Made by a program: the position numbers and the translations under genes. The notes beneath the pieces are model-generated. The model worked only from the letters and a program-made list of their open reading frames with translations. It was not told the DNA's origin and searched no databases. Below are positions 25,593-34,268 of a stretch of DNA of 40,347 bases, in pieces (the stretch's first letter is position 1; each line of letters starts with the position of its first letter). This DNA is from Oscillospiraceae bacterium (GTDB lineage: Bacteria; Bacillota; Clostridia; Oscillospirales; Oscillospiraceae): the NCBI GenBank assembly GCA_009787995.1, contig WQSH01000012.1, positions 1 through 40,347 on the forward strand. The letters run 5' to 3'.

Positions 25593-26597
25593 CTAGTGCA
25601 GGAATCTAGGCGAGTAGTTTGTGCCGTCGCCAATAAATCTCATGACCTCAGTGCTTTGGCTTCCTGTGGCAGCGAATGTGGGATCCATAAGGTTCCAGTC
25701 GTTGCCGTCAAAATGAATTATATTGTTAATCCAGCCTTCTGCGTCGGAGTACACGTCTATCCAAGCGTGGAGCTGCTCGCCTGCATATCCTATGACCAGC
25801 CTGGTTGGAATCCCAAGGCTGCGAAGCATTGCGGTCATAAGCGCAGCATAATCGAAACAGATGCCTTTGCCCCTTGCCAACACCGCATCTACATCGGGTA
25901 CATAGCCCGAGTGCATACCCTGCTGCACTTCCTCTGCAAAAACCCTGTCATATGTGATATTGTTTATAACGAAGTTGTATATGGCCTCAACTCTGGGGTA
26001 GGCCTCTTTGAGGCCCCTTGTGAGCTCTGTGGCTTTTGACACAACCGAACTGTCCTTGCTGAAGTTGACGAATTGGTTGGGTCGGAGGAAGGGAGCAAAT
26101 TCGTCCCTGAGAGCAACGTCAAAGGTCACAGAATTGATTTGCGCAAACCGAGAACCCTCAATCTGTTCCCACACGGCAATCGTATAGCTGCCATTTCCGT
26201 CAGATAGGGGGAAGACCTCCCACTGCCCATTTTGATCGAGCCTGTATTGGTAGATTACCTCGCTCGGGCCGACTATCCGCACGCGCAACTGCTGGGCCGT
26301 GCTTTTCAGAACCCTTATCATTACGTAACCCTCGCAAGCGTTTGAAAAATCGATGGTGGATGTCCGGTTTGTGCTGACCTGCTTGCCCGGTGCGGTGGGC
26401 ATGGGGATGGTGAATGTAATTGGAGTTGCCGCAAGAGGGACTAACTCCGCTGAAAAATCAAAGAAGCCGATGTTTTCGGACGTAGGCGCATCCGTACCTG
26501 CGCCGACCGCTGTCCCAGGCCGGCCACAGCCTGGAACAGCGGTTATTGTAACCAGTATGGCAAGCAGTATAGCTGTCTGTCTGACTTTCCTGCTCAT
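25593..26597 (-). CDS. Transglutaminase-domain lipoprotein
   Basis: Lipobox-like VTITAVPGCGRPG; transglutaminase Cys/His/Asp pattern GKGICFDYAALMTAMLRSLGIPTRLVIGYAG...HAWIDVYSDAEGWINNIIHFDGNDWNLMDPTF. Confidence 0.85.
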   Translation of the reverse strand: MSRKVRQTAILLAILVTITAVPGCGRPGTAVGAGTDAPTSENIGFFDFSAELVPLAATPITFTIPMPTAPGKQVSTNRTSTIDFSNACEGYVMIRVLKSTAQQLRVRIVGPSEVIYQYRLDQNGQWEVFPLSDGNGSYTIAVWEQIEGSRFAQINSVTFDVALRDEFAPFLRPNQFVNFSKDSSVVSKATELTRGLKEAYPRVEAIYNFVINNITYDRVFAEEVQQGMHSGYVPDVDAVLARGKGICFDYAALMTAMLRSLGIPTRLVIGYAGEQLHAWIDVYSDAEGWINNIIHFDGNDWNLMDPTFAATGSQSTEVMRFIGDGTNYSPRFLH

Positions 26598-26788
26598 AGC
26601 GCTCCCCCCCATGTATCTGAGGATAATCTGAAAAAAACATAGGCCTTATAGACCATTACTGAGAAGTCAAGGGCACACGCCTACACTCTAAATACTTGAC
26701 ACCGATACTTGAATCATAACATATATTATACAAATTATACAAAATCAATGTCACGAGAATGTCACAAAATAGCTGTGCCGTGCAAAAA

Positions 26789-27865
26789 TTATTTTATAGT
26801 GCCACCACCGAGGACAAAGTCCCCATCATATATGACGGCGGCCTGCCCACTGGTTATAGCCCTCTGCGGCTTGTCAAATTCAATAATCAGGGAGTCGTTG
26901 CCGGTCTGACGAACCGTCGCAGGCTGCTCTACTTGCTTGTATCGTATTTTCACCCAAGCCTTTAGCGGCGTATCCAGCCTGTCATATGGGATGAGGTTGA
27001 TATTTTGCACTTCGAGTGTTTTTGAATACAACATCTCGTCTTTGCCAACAACTATGGTATTGTCCTCGGGATTGAGCTTTACAACGTAGGGGGGGTGCGA
27101 CATTGCAAGTCCCAAGCCTCGGCGTTGGCCGATAGTGTAATGAACTATGCCTTTGCTTTCCCCAAGGTCATTGCCCTGGGTATCGACGAAGCGCCCCTTT
27201 GCGGGCTTCTGGCCCGTATGCTCTGCGATAAACCGGGCATAATCCCCATCCGGGACAAAGCAGATATCCTGGCTCTCTTTCCTGTCGGCGACCGCCAGCC
27301 CTGCTTCCCGGGCGAGCTTGCGGACTTCCTGTTTTGTATGGCCGCCAAGAGGGAAGCGGATATTGGCAAACTGGTGCTGTTTCAGCGAATATAGCACATA
27401 GCTCTGATCTTTTGTCAAATCAGTGGCTTTGCGCAGCAAATACCTCCCGTCTGCACCCTGCTCTATCCGTGCGTAATGTCCTGTCACCAGGCAGTCTTTA
27501 CCGAGCTCCAGGGCTTCTTCCAGCAGGCGGCCGAACTTTATGTTTCTGTTGCAGTCAACGCAAGGGTTGGGCGTGCGCCCTTCCTGGTATGCCGTTACGA
27601 ACCGCCCTATGACCTGCTCGGCAAAGCCGGCGGAAAAATCCAAGGAATAAAAGGGGATGCCCAGCTTTTCGGCGCAGGCTCGGGCATCCGGCTCGGCGTC
27701 CTTGACGCAAGGGTGAAGTTTCATTATCGCTCCGGCGCAATCAAGCCCGGCACGTATCATGAGCATTGCGGAAACAGTGCTGTCAACACCTCCGCTCATT
27801 GCGATGAGCGCACTTTTTGGCATTTGGCCAATTGCAGTATCTCTTTGCGTGTTTGTAAAATTCAT
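26789..27865 (-). CDS. mnmA: tRNA-specific 2-thiouridylase MnmA
   Basis: AMSGGVDSTVSAMLM, GRTPNPCVDCNRNIKFG, TGHYARIE, KDQSYVLYSLKQHQ, ESQDICFVPDGDY, YTIGQRRGLG. Confidence 0.95.
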   Translation of the reverse strand: MNFTNTQRDTAIGQMPKSALIAMSGGVDSTVSAMLMIRAGLDCAGAIMKLHPCVKDAEPDARACAEKLGIPFYSLDFSAGFAEQVIGRFVTAYQEGRTPNPCVDCNRNIKFGRLLEEALELGKDCLVTGHYARIEQGADGRYLLRKATDLTKDQSYVLYSLKQHQFANIRFPLGGHTKQEVRKLAREAGLAVADRKESQDICFVPDGDYARFIAEHTGQKPAKGRFVDTQGNDLGESKGIVHYTIGQRRGLGLAMSHPPYVVKLNPEDNTIVVGKDEMLYSKTLEVQNINLIPYDRLDTPLKAWVKIRYKQVEQPATVRQTGNDSLIIEFDKPQRAITSGQAAVIYDGDFVLGGGTIK

Positions 27866-27893
27866 TTGCTTTCTCTCATCCTGTTTTGGGTTG

Positions 27894-29030
27894 CTACAGT
27901 GATTTTAATAATGTCTCAGAGGCGCACTTGAGGGTTTGCACGAAATGCTCTGCCTCCTCAACTGTGCTGTAACGCGAAAAACTGACCCGCAGCGCACCGT
28001 CGATTATGTTGTTTTTAAGGCGCATAGATTCAAGCACCCGGCTGCGGGCGCCTTTTTTGCAGGCGGAGCTTTTTGACACGCAAATACCCTCAGCCTCCAA
28101 ATAACTCATCAGGACCTCGCTTTTATGCCCCGGGAGCGAGATGCTGAGCAGGAAGGGGGAATCGCCCCCGCCGATGAGCACTGCTTCGGGCAGCTTGTTT
28201 CGGAGCAGGGACACCATGTGCTCGCGCAAGGCCTTGACAGCCTCTGTGGTTTCCTTGTGCTCAAGCCGACCCAGCCGCGCCGCTTCACCAAAGCCCACTA
28301 TGGCGGGCAAGGCTTCCGTGCCGGGGCGCTTGTTGTTTTCTTGACTGCCGCCGAACTGGGTCGGGGGCAGGTTGATGCCAGGCCTAACATACAAGGCTCC
28401 GACCCCCTTGGGGCCGTGCATTTTGTGGGCGCTGACTGCGATTATGTCCGCTCCAAGATCTTTAGTGGAGATAGGGATTTTACAGAACCCTTGCACGGCA
28501 TCTGTGTGGAGTATGGTTCCGAGCTTGCGGCGCTTGATTTCGGCGGAATACTCGCTTAGCGGGTTTACTGCGCCTGTTTCATTGTTTACGAGCATGATTG
28601 AAGCAATGGCTGTGTCACCGCGGAGCGCCGATATGAAGGTTTCGACCGTTATGCGCCCCGAGCTGTCGGGCATGAGATAGGTAGATTCCCAGCCTATGCT
28701 TTCGAGTTTTTTTACCGACTCCAGCACTGCGTCATGCTCTATTGCCGACGTAAGTATGTGCCTGCCTTTTCGTCCTTGGATTTCAGCCGAGCCGAGGATT
28801 GCCCAGTTATTGGCCTCGGTCCCGCCCGATGTGAAATATATGCTGTCCGGATGCGCTTTAATCACATCTGAGACATGCTTGCGCGCAGCCTCGCGCAATT
28901 GCGCGGCCTTGCGGCCCATGAAATGTGTGGAAGAAGGGTTGCCGTAGTTTTCTTGCATGGCCGAAACCATGGCATCTACAGCCTCGCTGCGAACCATCGT
29001 AGAAGCGGCATTGTCAAAATAAGCTTTCAT
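27894..29030 (-). CDS. Cysteine desulfurase (NifS/IscS family)
   Basis: AYFDNAASTMVRSEA, FTSGGTEANNWAI, HTDAVQGFCKIP, SAHKMHGPKGVGALYVR, SKSSACKKGARS. Confidence 0.95.
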   Translation of the reverse strand: MKAYFDNAASTMVRSEAVDAMVSAMQENYGNPSSTHFMGRKAAQLREAARKHVSDVIKAHPDSIYFTSGGTEANNWAILGSAEIQGRKGRHILTSAIEHDAVLESVKKLESIGWESTYLMPDSSGRITVETFISALRGDTAIASIMLVNNETGAVNPLSEYSAEIKRRKLGTILHTDAVQGFCKIPISTKDLGADIIAVSAHKMHGPKGVGALYVRPGINLPPTQFGGSQENNKRPGTEALPAIVGFGEAARLGRLEHKETTEAVKALREHMVSLLRNKLPEAVLIGGGDSPFLLSISLPGHKSEVLMSYLEAEGICVSKSSACKKGARSRVLESMRLKNNIIDGALRVSFSRYSTVEEAEHFVQTLKCASETLLKSL

Positions 29031-29094
29031 GTGTATAATAATACATCATCATGTAGCGGATTTCAAGATATCCTTTATGGATTGGGGAGGGGTC

Positions 29095-29886
29095 ATGGGA
29101 AAAACTGCTTATAAATACTTTATCGTGGACGCTTTTGCCGAAAGACTATTCAAAGGCAATCAGGCGGGGGTGTGTTTGCTGGATGATTGGCTTGACAGCG
29201 ATGTCATGCAGAGCATTGCCGCAGAGAACAGCCTTGCGGAAACTGCCTTTGTCGCGAGGCGCGAAAACCACTATGACATCAAATGGTTTACACCTGAGGT
29301 GGAGGTCGATTTGTGCGGACATGCGACCTTGGCGAGCGCATATGTGGTTTCAACTTTTGTAGATAAGGGTGCGGACACCATACGCTTTGAGAGCATGAGT
29401 GGAACGCTAAACGTCAGCAGGAGCGGAGATCTGTTTGAGCTGGATTTTCCGCAAAGGATGCCCAAGGTTGTGGAGATTGCCGAGCAGATGGGCAAGGCGA
29501 TAGGCGCACCTGTGCTCGAGGCGCATCTGTCGAGGGATTTGATTTTGCTTGTGGAGAGCGAAAAGGTGGTTCGGGAGATTGAGCCTAATTTTGAGATTAT
29601 GAAAAAAATGACGGAGTACTTTGGGATTGTGGCTACCGCAAAGGGAGAGGACGCCGATTTTGTCTCCAGATACTTTACTCCCGGCGCAGGGGTCCCCGAG
29701 GATTCTGTGACAGGCTCGGCACATTCCACGCTGATCCCGTTTTGGGCGCAGAGGTTAGACAAAAATGAAATGGTCGCAAAGCAGCTCTCCAGGCGCGGGG
29801 GGACGCTCTATTGCAAAAATTGCGGCGACAGAGTAAAAATCGCAGGCAGGGCAGTGCTTTACCTGCAAGGCGAAATTTTTGTGTAG
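29095..29886 (+). CDS. PhzF family phenazine-biosynthesis-like isomerase
   Basis: YKYFIVDAFAERLFKGNQAGVCLL, ENSLAETAFV, IKWFTPEVEVDLCGHATLASAYV, GVPEDSVTGSAHSTLIPFW; GGGGAGGGG RBS. Confidence 0.92.
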   Translation: MGKTAYKYFIVDAFAERLFKGNQAGVCLLDDWLDSDVMQSIAAENSLAETAFVARRENHYDIKWFTPEVEVDLCGHATLASAYVVSTFVDKGADTIRFESMSGTLNVSRSGDLFELDFPQRMPKVVEIAEQMGKAIGAPVLEAHLSRDLILLVESEKVVREIEPNFEIMKKMTEYFGIVATAKGEDADFVSRYFTPGAGVPEDSVTGSAHSTLIPFWAQRLDKNEMVAKQLSRRGGTLYCKNCGDRVKIAGRAVLYLQGEIFV

Positions 29887-29890
29887 TCAA

Positions 29891-31204
29891 GTGAAATTCT
29901 GTACAACCACCCTTGGGTGCAAGGTTAATCAAGTCGATACGGAGGCCGTGGAGGGCGCCCTCATCTCTAATGGGCACGTCTTGGCCGAGGCTGGCGATGG
30001 ATGTGATGCCTGTATCATAAATACCTGTGCAGTGACGGCGGAGAGCGTCAGGAAGTCGCGGCAGGCAGTCCGGCGCATGAGAAAACTTGAGCCGGGCGCG
30101 CTTATTGCTGTGTGCGGATGCCTCTCACAGCTCGAAGCCGAGGCCGCAGAAGCGTTGGGTGCTGACGTTGTAGGGGGCAGTGCGGACAGGCTGGGATTTG
30201 CTTTGGAGATAGAAAAGCTATGTGCCGAACGCAGCGACGGTGATTTGGTGGATTTCCGAAAGTTGGTTGATGGAGGGCCGCCTGAGGGTGGACAGTTTGA
30301 GGAACTGCCTTTGTGCGGCCCATCTGGACGGACGCGCGCATTCTTGAAAATAGAGGATGGGTGCGACAATTTTTGTGCGTATTGCGTGATACCATACGCC
30401 CGGGGAAGAGTGCGCTCATTGCCTCTTGAACGCATAGCGGCGCATGCGCAGGCGCTTGCAGAGCGCAGCTTCAAAGAAATTGTAGTCACGGGGGTTGAAA
30501 TATCGTCCTATGGCAAAGACCTCGCAAGCGGGACAACGATCATAGATGCGGTGCGGGAGATTAGCAGGGCGGCGCCGAATGTTAGGCTTCGGTTGGGTTC
30601 GCTTGCGCCCAGCGCTCTTACCAAGGAGTTCTGCGGCGAGCTAGCCGCGTTTCCGAACATATGCGGCCATTTTCACATTTCTCTCCAGAGCGGGTGCGAC
30701 GAGACTCTGCGCAGGATGGGGCGCAAGTATGAGGCAGGGGCGGTGATGGACGCAATGTCGTCGCTCAGGGCGCTTTTCCCTGACTGCGGGATAACGGCAG
30801 ACCTTATAACCGGATTTCCCGGCGAAACTGATGAGGAATTTGAGCAAACATTAAGCTTTATCAAAGCCGCAAGATTTTCGAGTATGCACGTTTTTCCATT
30901 TTCGCAGCGCCCGGGGACAAAAGCCGCCGATATGCCTGAGCAGGTAAAAAAAATGGTGCGCCGGGAGCGGGCGCACGTAGCGAAAGAGGCTGCGGATGTC
31001 ATGGCCGCTGATTTTGCTCGCAGGCAAATCGGCAAAACAGTCCAAGTGCTGTTTGAGCGGGAGCGAAATGGGTTCTGGACAGGGCATTCAGAAAATTACA
31101 TTGAGGTCGCAGTGAGGCAGGGCGGGAGGAAAAACGCTGTGTTTACGGTAAAGCTGACGGACATAGCGGATGGCAGGGTTTTTGGGGAAATAAGAAACCG
31201 TTAA
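29891..31204 (+). CDS. mtaB: tRNA (N6-threonylcarbamoyladenosine-C2)-methylthiotransferase, MtaB-like
   Basis: KFCTTTLGCKVNQVDTEAVEG, INTCAVTAESVRKSRQAVRR, radical SAM EDGCDNFCAYCVIPYARGRVRS; GTG 29891 start inferred. Confidence 0.88.
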   Translation: MKFCTTTLGCKVNQVDTEAVEGALISNGHVLAEAGDGCDACIINTCAVTAESVRKSRQAVRRMRKLEPGALIAVCGCLSQLEAEAAEALGADVVGGSADRLGFALEIEKLCAERSDGDLVDFRKLVDGGPPEGGQFEELPLCGPSGRTRAFLKIEDGCDNFCAYCVIPYARGRVRSLPLERIAAHAQALAERSFKEIVVTGVEISSYGKDLASGTTIIDAVREISRAAPNVRLRLGSLAPSALTKEFCGELAAFPNICGHFHISLQSGCDETLRRMGRKYEAGAVMDAMSSLRALFPDCGITADLITGFPGETDEEFEQTLSFIKAARFSSMHVFPFSQRPGTKAADMPEQVKKMVRRERAHVAKEAADVMAADFARRQIGKTVQVLFERERNGFWTGHSENYIEVAVRQGGRKNAVFTVKLTDIADGRVFGEIRNR

Positions 31205-32691
31205 AGTTGACCAATTAGCTCCCGCAGCCTGTCCGACACCCTTGCGCGGCTATAATCCTTTAGCGATGGCGAAAAATCGCCGGCGATTTTTTTGCAGATA
31301 ACTTGCACCAGGTGCGGGTGGTGGGACTGGTATGGGATAAACCTATCGTTGATGCGGGCGTACATAAGCTTTAGCCGCTCTTGGATGAGGAAATGATCCT
31401 CGACAGGCCTGTCCTCAACAAGCAAAACCAAGTTTTTGCATTTCTCAAAAATAACCAGCATGTTTTCGAGAATTGCCCGGCATTGGCTCGGCGTGAAGAA
31501 AACCCTTTGATCCTCTTGCGTGAACAGGCAAGGGGCGCTTGCCCTGTTGTCCGGCGAAAAACGGAAAGAATCTGCCGAAACGGATACAAAAAGCATGTTC
31601 TGTTCCAAAAATGCGCCAAGCTGCTCGCTCAGCCGCTCATATGCAAATCCAGACGCAGACAACTTCAATTCGGTTTCGTCCATAACCTCGTTCATAACCT
31701 CAACCGGGACAAAAGGGAGGAACACCTGAGACGAGCGGTAGTAAGCGTTTGCATTTTGCATAAAAATTGTTGAATAAGCCCTGCACATGTCCCATATCGT
31801 AAACCTTGGAACAAAGCGGAGGGCAATTTCCGAACTGTTGAAATTAGCCTCAAAATCAGTAGCAAGTTCGTGAATAAATCGTTCATCGCTGTGCAGGTGC
31901 GTGGGGAGGTAGTGCTTGGAATAAAAGCCAAAGCAGCTTATGGCGACGTTGTTGTCATATATGCCCATGGAGTGCTGGAACATGCTGCGTTCGTCCTGGC
32001 GGACATAGTTGATGCTGACAGTTGCGGTTTCCATGAAGATTTTTGCAAATTCCAGAATCAGCGAATGGTTTGCAGTGGGAGAATTTACCGGCAATAAGAT
32101 TTTTACGATATTGAACTTATTTGCAAGCTGCTGATCTTTCCCTGCTGCTTCCAAGAAAAAATTATGGTCGATCTTGAGCCACTCCGTGGATTGGTCGGTG
32201 TAGAACCTCAACGTGCCGCCTGAGGGCCAATGCTCGACAAAGCTCATAATCCACTGCAAAGCCTTAATTCTGCCTTCCTTGCCGATGCAGTAAGACTCTG
32301 CGACGCTAAGGGAGTCCAAGGGCGAGACCCGCCTATCGTGATAGCTGGGGTAAGGCTTGCGCCGCAGCGGCTTTGTGGAGCTGATTATCTCAGTGGGCTG
32401 ACCATCTGCAAACCACTCCAGCACCGACTTTGTAATGCCCTTTTCGTCAGATAAGCTCTCAAGGCTTGTTTCAGAGATTTCAGAAAACTTTGTTTTCCGA
32501 AAATCATCGCTTATGCGGCAAACAAGCGCCCTAGCGATGCAGAGCACTGCATCAGAATGCAAAACCGGGACTTTTATTCCCCGGCGCCATCTGCTTATCA
32601 GTGATGGGTCGATGTTTGCATCCTTTGCCAGCTTGCTGTTAGTTATGTCAGTCAAGCACATCAAAAAATCCAATTTATCGTGAAATTGCAT
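31201..32691 (-). CDS. XRE/Cro-type helix-turn-helix regulator with large uncharacterised C-terminal domain
   Basis: N-terminus LTDITNSKLAKDANIDPSLISRWRRGIKVP is an HTH; the remaining ~420 aa has no domain I recognise. Confidence 0.65.
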   Translation of the reverse strand: MQFHDKLDFLMCLTDITNSKLAKDANIDPSLISRWRRGIKVPVLHSDAVLCIARALVCRISDDFRKTKFSEISETSLESLSDEKGITKSVLEWFADGQPTEIISSTKPLRRKPYPSYHDRRVSPLDSLSVAESYCIGKEGRIKALQWIMSFVEHWPSGGTLRFYTDQSTEWLKIDHNFFLEAAGKDQQLANKFNIVKILLPVNSPTANHSLILEFAKIFMETATVSINYVRQDERSMFQHSMGIYDNNVAISCFGFYSKHYLPTHLHSDERFIHELATDFEANFNSSEIALRFVPRFTIWDMCRAYSTIFMQNANAYYRSSQVFLPFVPVEVMNEVMDETELKLSASGFAYERLSEQLGAFLEQNMLFVSVSADSFRFSPDNRASAPCLFTQEDQRVFFTPSQCRAILENMLVIFEKCKNLVLLVEDRPVEDHFLIQERLKLMYARINDRFIPYQSHHPHLVQVICKKIAGDFSPSLKDYSRARVSDRLRELIGQL

Positions 32692-32710
32692 GATATCCCG
32701 CCTAGGTAAG

Positions 32711-32731
32711 AATACAGCTTAATAATACAGC
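32711..32731. promoter_or_regulatory. Tandem 8-bp direct repeats, candidate operator
   Basis: AATACAGC at 32711-32718 and 32724-32731. Confidence 0.4.
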
Positions 32732-32759
32732 ATTATACCCAGTTTGTCTACATATACAA
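32732..32759 (-). promoter_or_regulatory. Sigma-A-type promoter for the XRE regulator
   Basis: Minus strand TTGTAT - 16 nt - TATAAT. Confidence 0.5.
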
Positions 32760-32889
32760 CAATGCTGCGCAATGTTAAATTGCGTCAATAGGTTGATATT
32801 ATGTGGCTTTTAGCAAATACTGGATTTATGGTCAAAGACACTCTTGAATCCGGTCTCAGCTCCGGAGGGCATATCGGAGGGCCCGCATA

Positions 32890-34206
32890 ATGCACGTTAG
32901 CACAGACAAAAAGGAAGCAAATAATGCCAATAATTCTGATATTGTGCAGCAAGCAATCTTAAAGTCCAATCAGGCATACAGGGAATTATCTTCCTTGCCG
33001 CAAAGTTGCAAGGAAACGGTCGTGGCGGCAATAAAGGGTGCGCTGATTCCGCTTGCGGAGGAGCTCACAAAAATGGAAGTGCATGAAACAGGCATGGGCA
33101 ACGCTTGCGACAAAGCTGCAAAACTTATGTTGGCACTGCATAAGACGCCGGGCTTGGAGGATTTGGAGCTGCGCGTGTCGGTAGGGGACTGTGGAATCAC
33201 TTTGCATGAGTATTCTGCTTATGGCATAATTTGCGCAACCCAGCCGGCAGCAAACTTTTGCGCAACTGTTGCAAATAATATAATCGGCATTGTATCGGCG
33301 GGGAATTCTGTGATAATCGCCCCACACCCAAGATGCCTAAATGTTTCAGGATATATGGTCAAACTGATTAACGATGCTGTCAGCTCGGCAAGCGGCATTG
33401 ACAGCCTTGCTGTTTCATTGCCGAGTAGCTCCATGGAATTGGTTGCAGAGCTAATGAGCCACCCCGATGTCGCTATGGTTGTTGCGACCGGCGGCGGCAA
33501 GATTATTAAGCAGGCATTGGCGAGCTCGAAGCGGGTCATTGGCGCAGGTGCGGCAAACCCTGTAGCAATGGTCGATGAAACAGCCGATTTGGACATTGCG
33601 GCAAAAAACATTGCCGATGGAGCATCGTTTGACCACAATACGACCTGCGTCGGCGAAAAGAACATTGTGGTAGTATCTTCGGTGGCAGACAAGCTCATCG
33701 AGGAGCTTGAAGCCAAGGGCGCATTTTATGTCAGGGGACCTGACGAGGTGCTAAAACTGACCAAGGCAGCAATCAACAACAGCTTTATGACGAACCGCTC
33801 CTTAGCGGGGAAGAGCGCAGTGGAAATCCTAAAGGCCGCAGAAATCCGCTGCGATAGGGATGTTAGGCTAATTGTCGCCGAGACGACAAAAACGCATCCC
33901 TTCGTGACTGTTGAGATGCCTATGCCGCTGGTTCCGCTTGTCAGGGTGAGCAACTATGATGAGCTGCTTGAAATGGCGCTATTTATGGAGCAGGGCCATA
34001 GGCACACCGCAACAATCCATTCGCAAAGCATTGCCAGGCTCAATAAAGCTGCTCAGGTAATGCAGACGTCGATTTTTGTCAGAAATGGTTCGGCGCTTTC
34101 TGCACTTGGATTCGGCGGCGGGGTCGGAGCTGGGTTTACAATTGCAAATATCACCGGAGAGGGGGTCACGACAGCAAGGAATTTTGCAAGGCTGAGGCGA
34201 TGCTAA
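32890..34206 (+). CDS. CoA-acylating aldehyde dehydrogenase (EutE/PduP-like)
   Basis: ATQPAANFCATVANNIIGIVSAGNSVIIAPHP, AAKNIADGASFDHNTTCVGEKNIVVV (catalytic Cys), FGGGVGAGFTIANITGEGVTTARNFARLRRC. Confidence 0.88.
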   Translation: MHVSTDKKEANNANNSDIVQQAILKSNQAYRELSSLPQSCKETVVAAIKGALIPLAEELTKMEVHETGMGNACDKAAKLMLALHKTPGLEDLELRVSVGDCGITLHEYSAYGIICATQPAANFCATVANNIIGIVSAGNSVIIAPHPRCLNVSGYMVKLINDAVSSASGIDSLAVSLPSSSMELVAELMSHPDVAMVVATGGGKIIKQALASSKRVIGAGAANPVAMVDETADLDIAAKNIADGASFDHNTTCVGEKNIVVVSSVADKLIEELEAKGAFYVRGPDEVLKLTKAAINNSFMTNRSLAGKSAVEILKAAEIRCDRDVRLIVAETTKTHPFVTVEMPMPLVPLVRVSNYDELLEMALFMEQGHRHTATIHSQSIARLNKAAQVMQTSIFVRNGSALSALGFGGGVGAGFTIANITGEGVTTARNFARLRRC

Positions 34207-34264
34207 GAGCCCGTTTATGATCTCGGTGTGGATGCTGCATGAGCGAGGGTTACAAACAGGCTCT
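34206..34264. repeat. Imperfect palindrome filling the gap between two convergent genes
   Basis: AGAGCCCGTTT... / ...AAACAGGCTCT; inverted termini remain alignable for about 17 bp. Confidence 0.5.
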
Positions 34265-34268
34265 AGCG

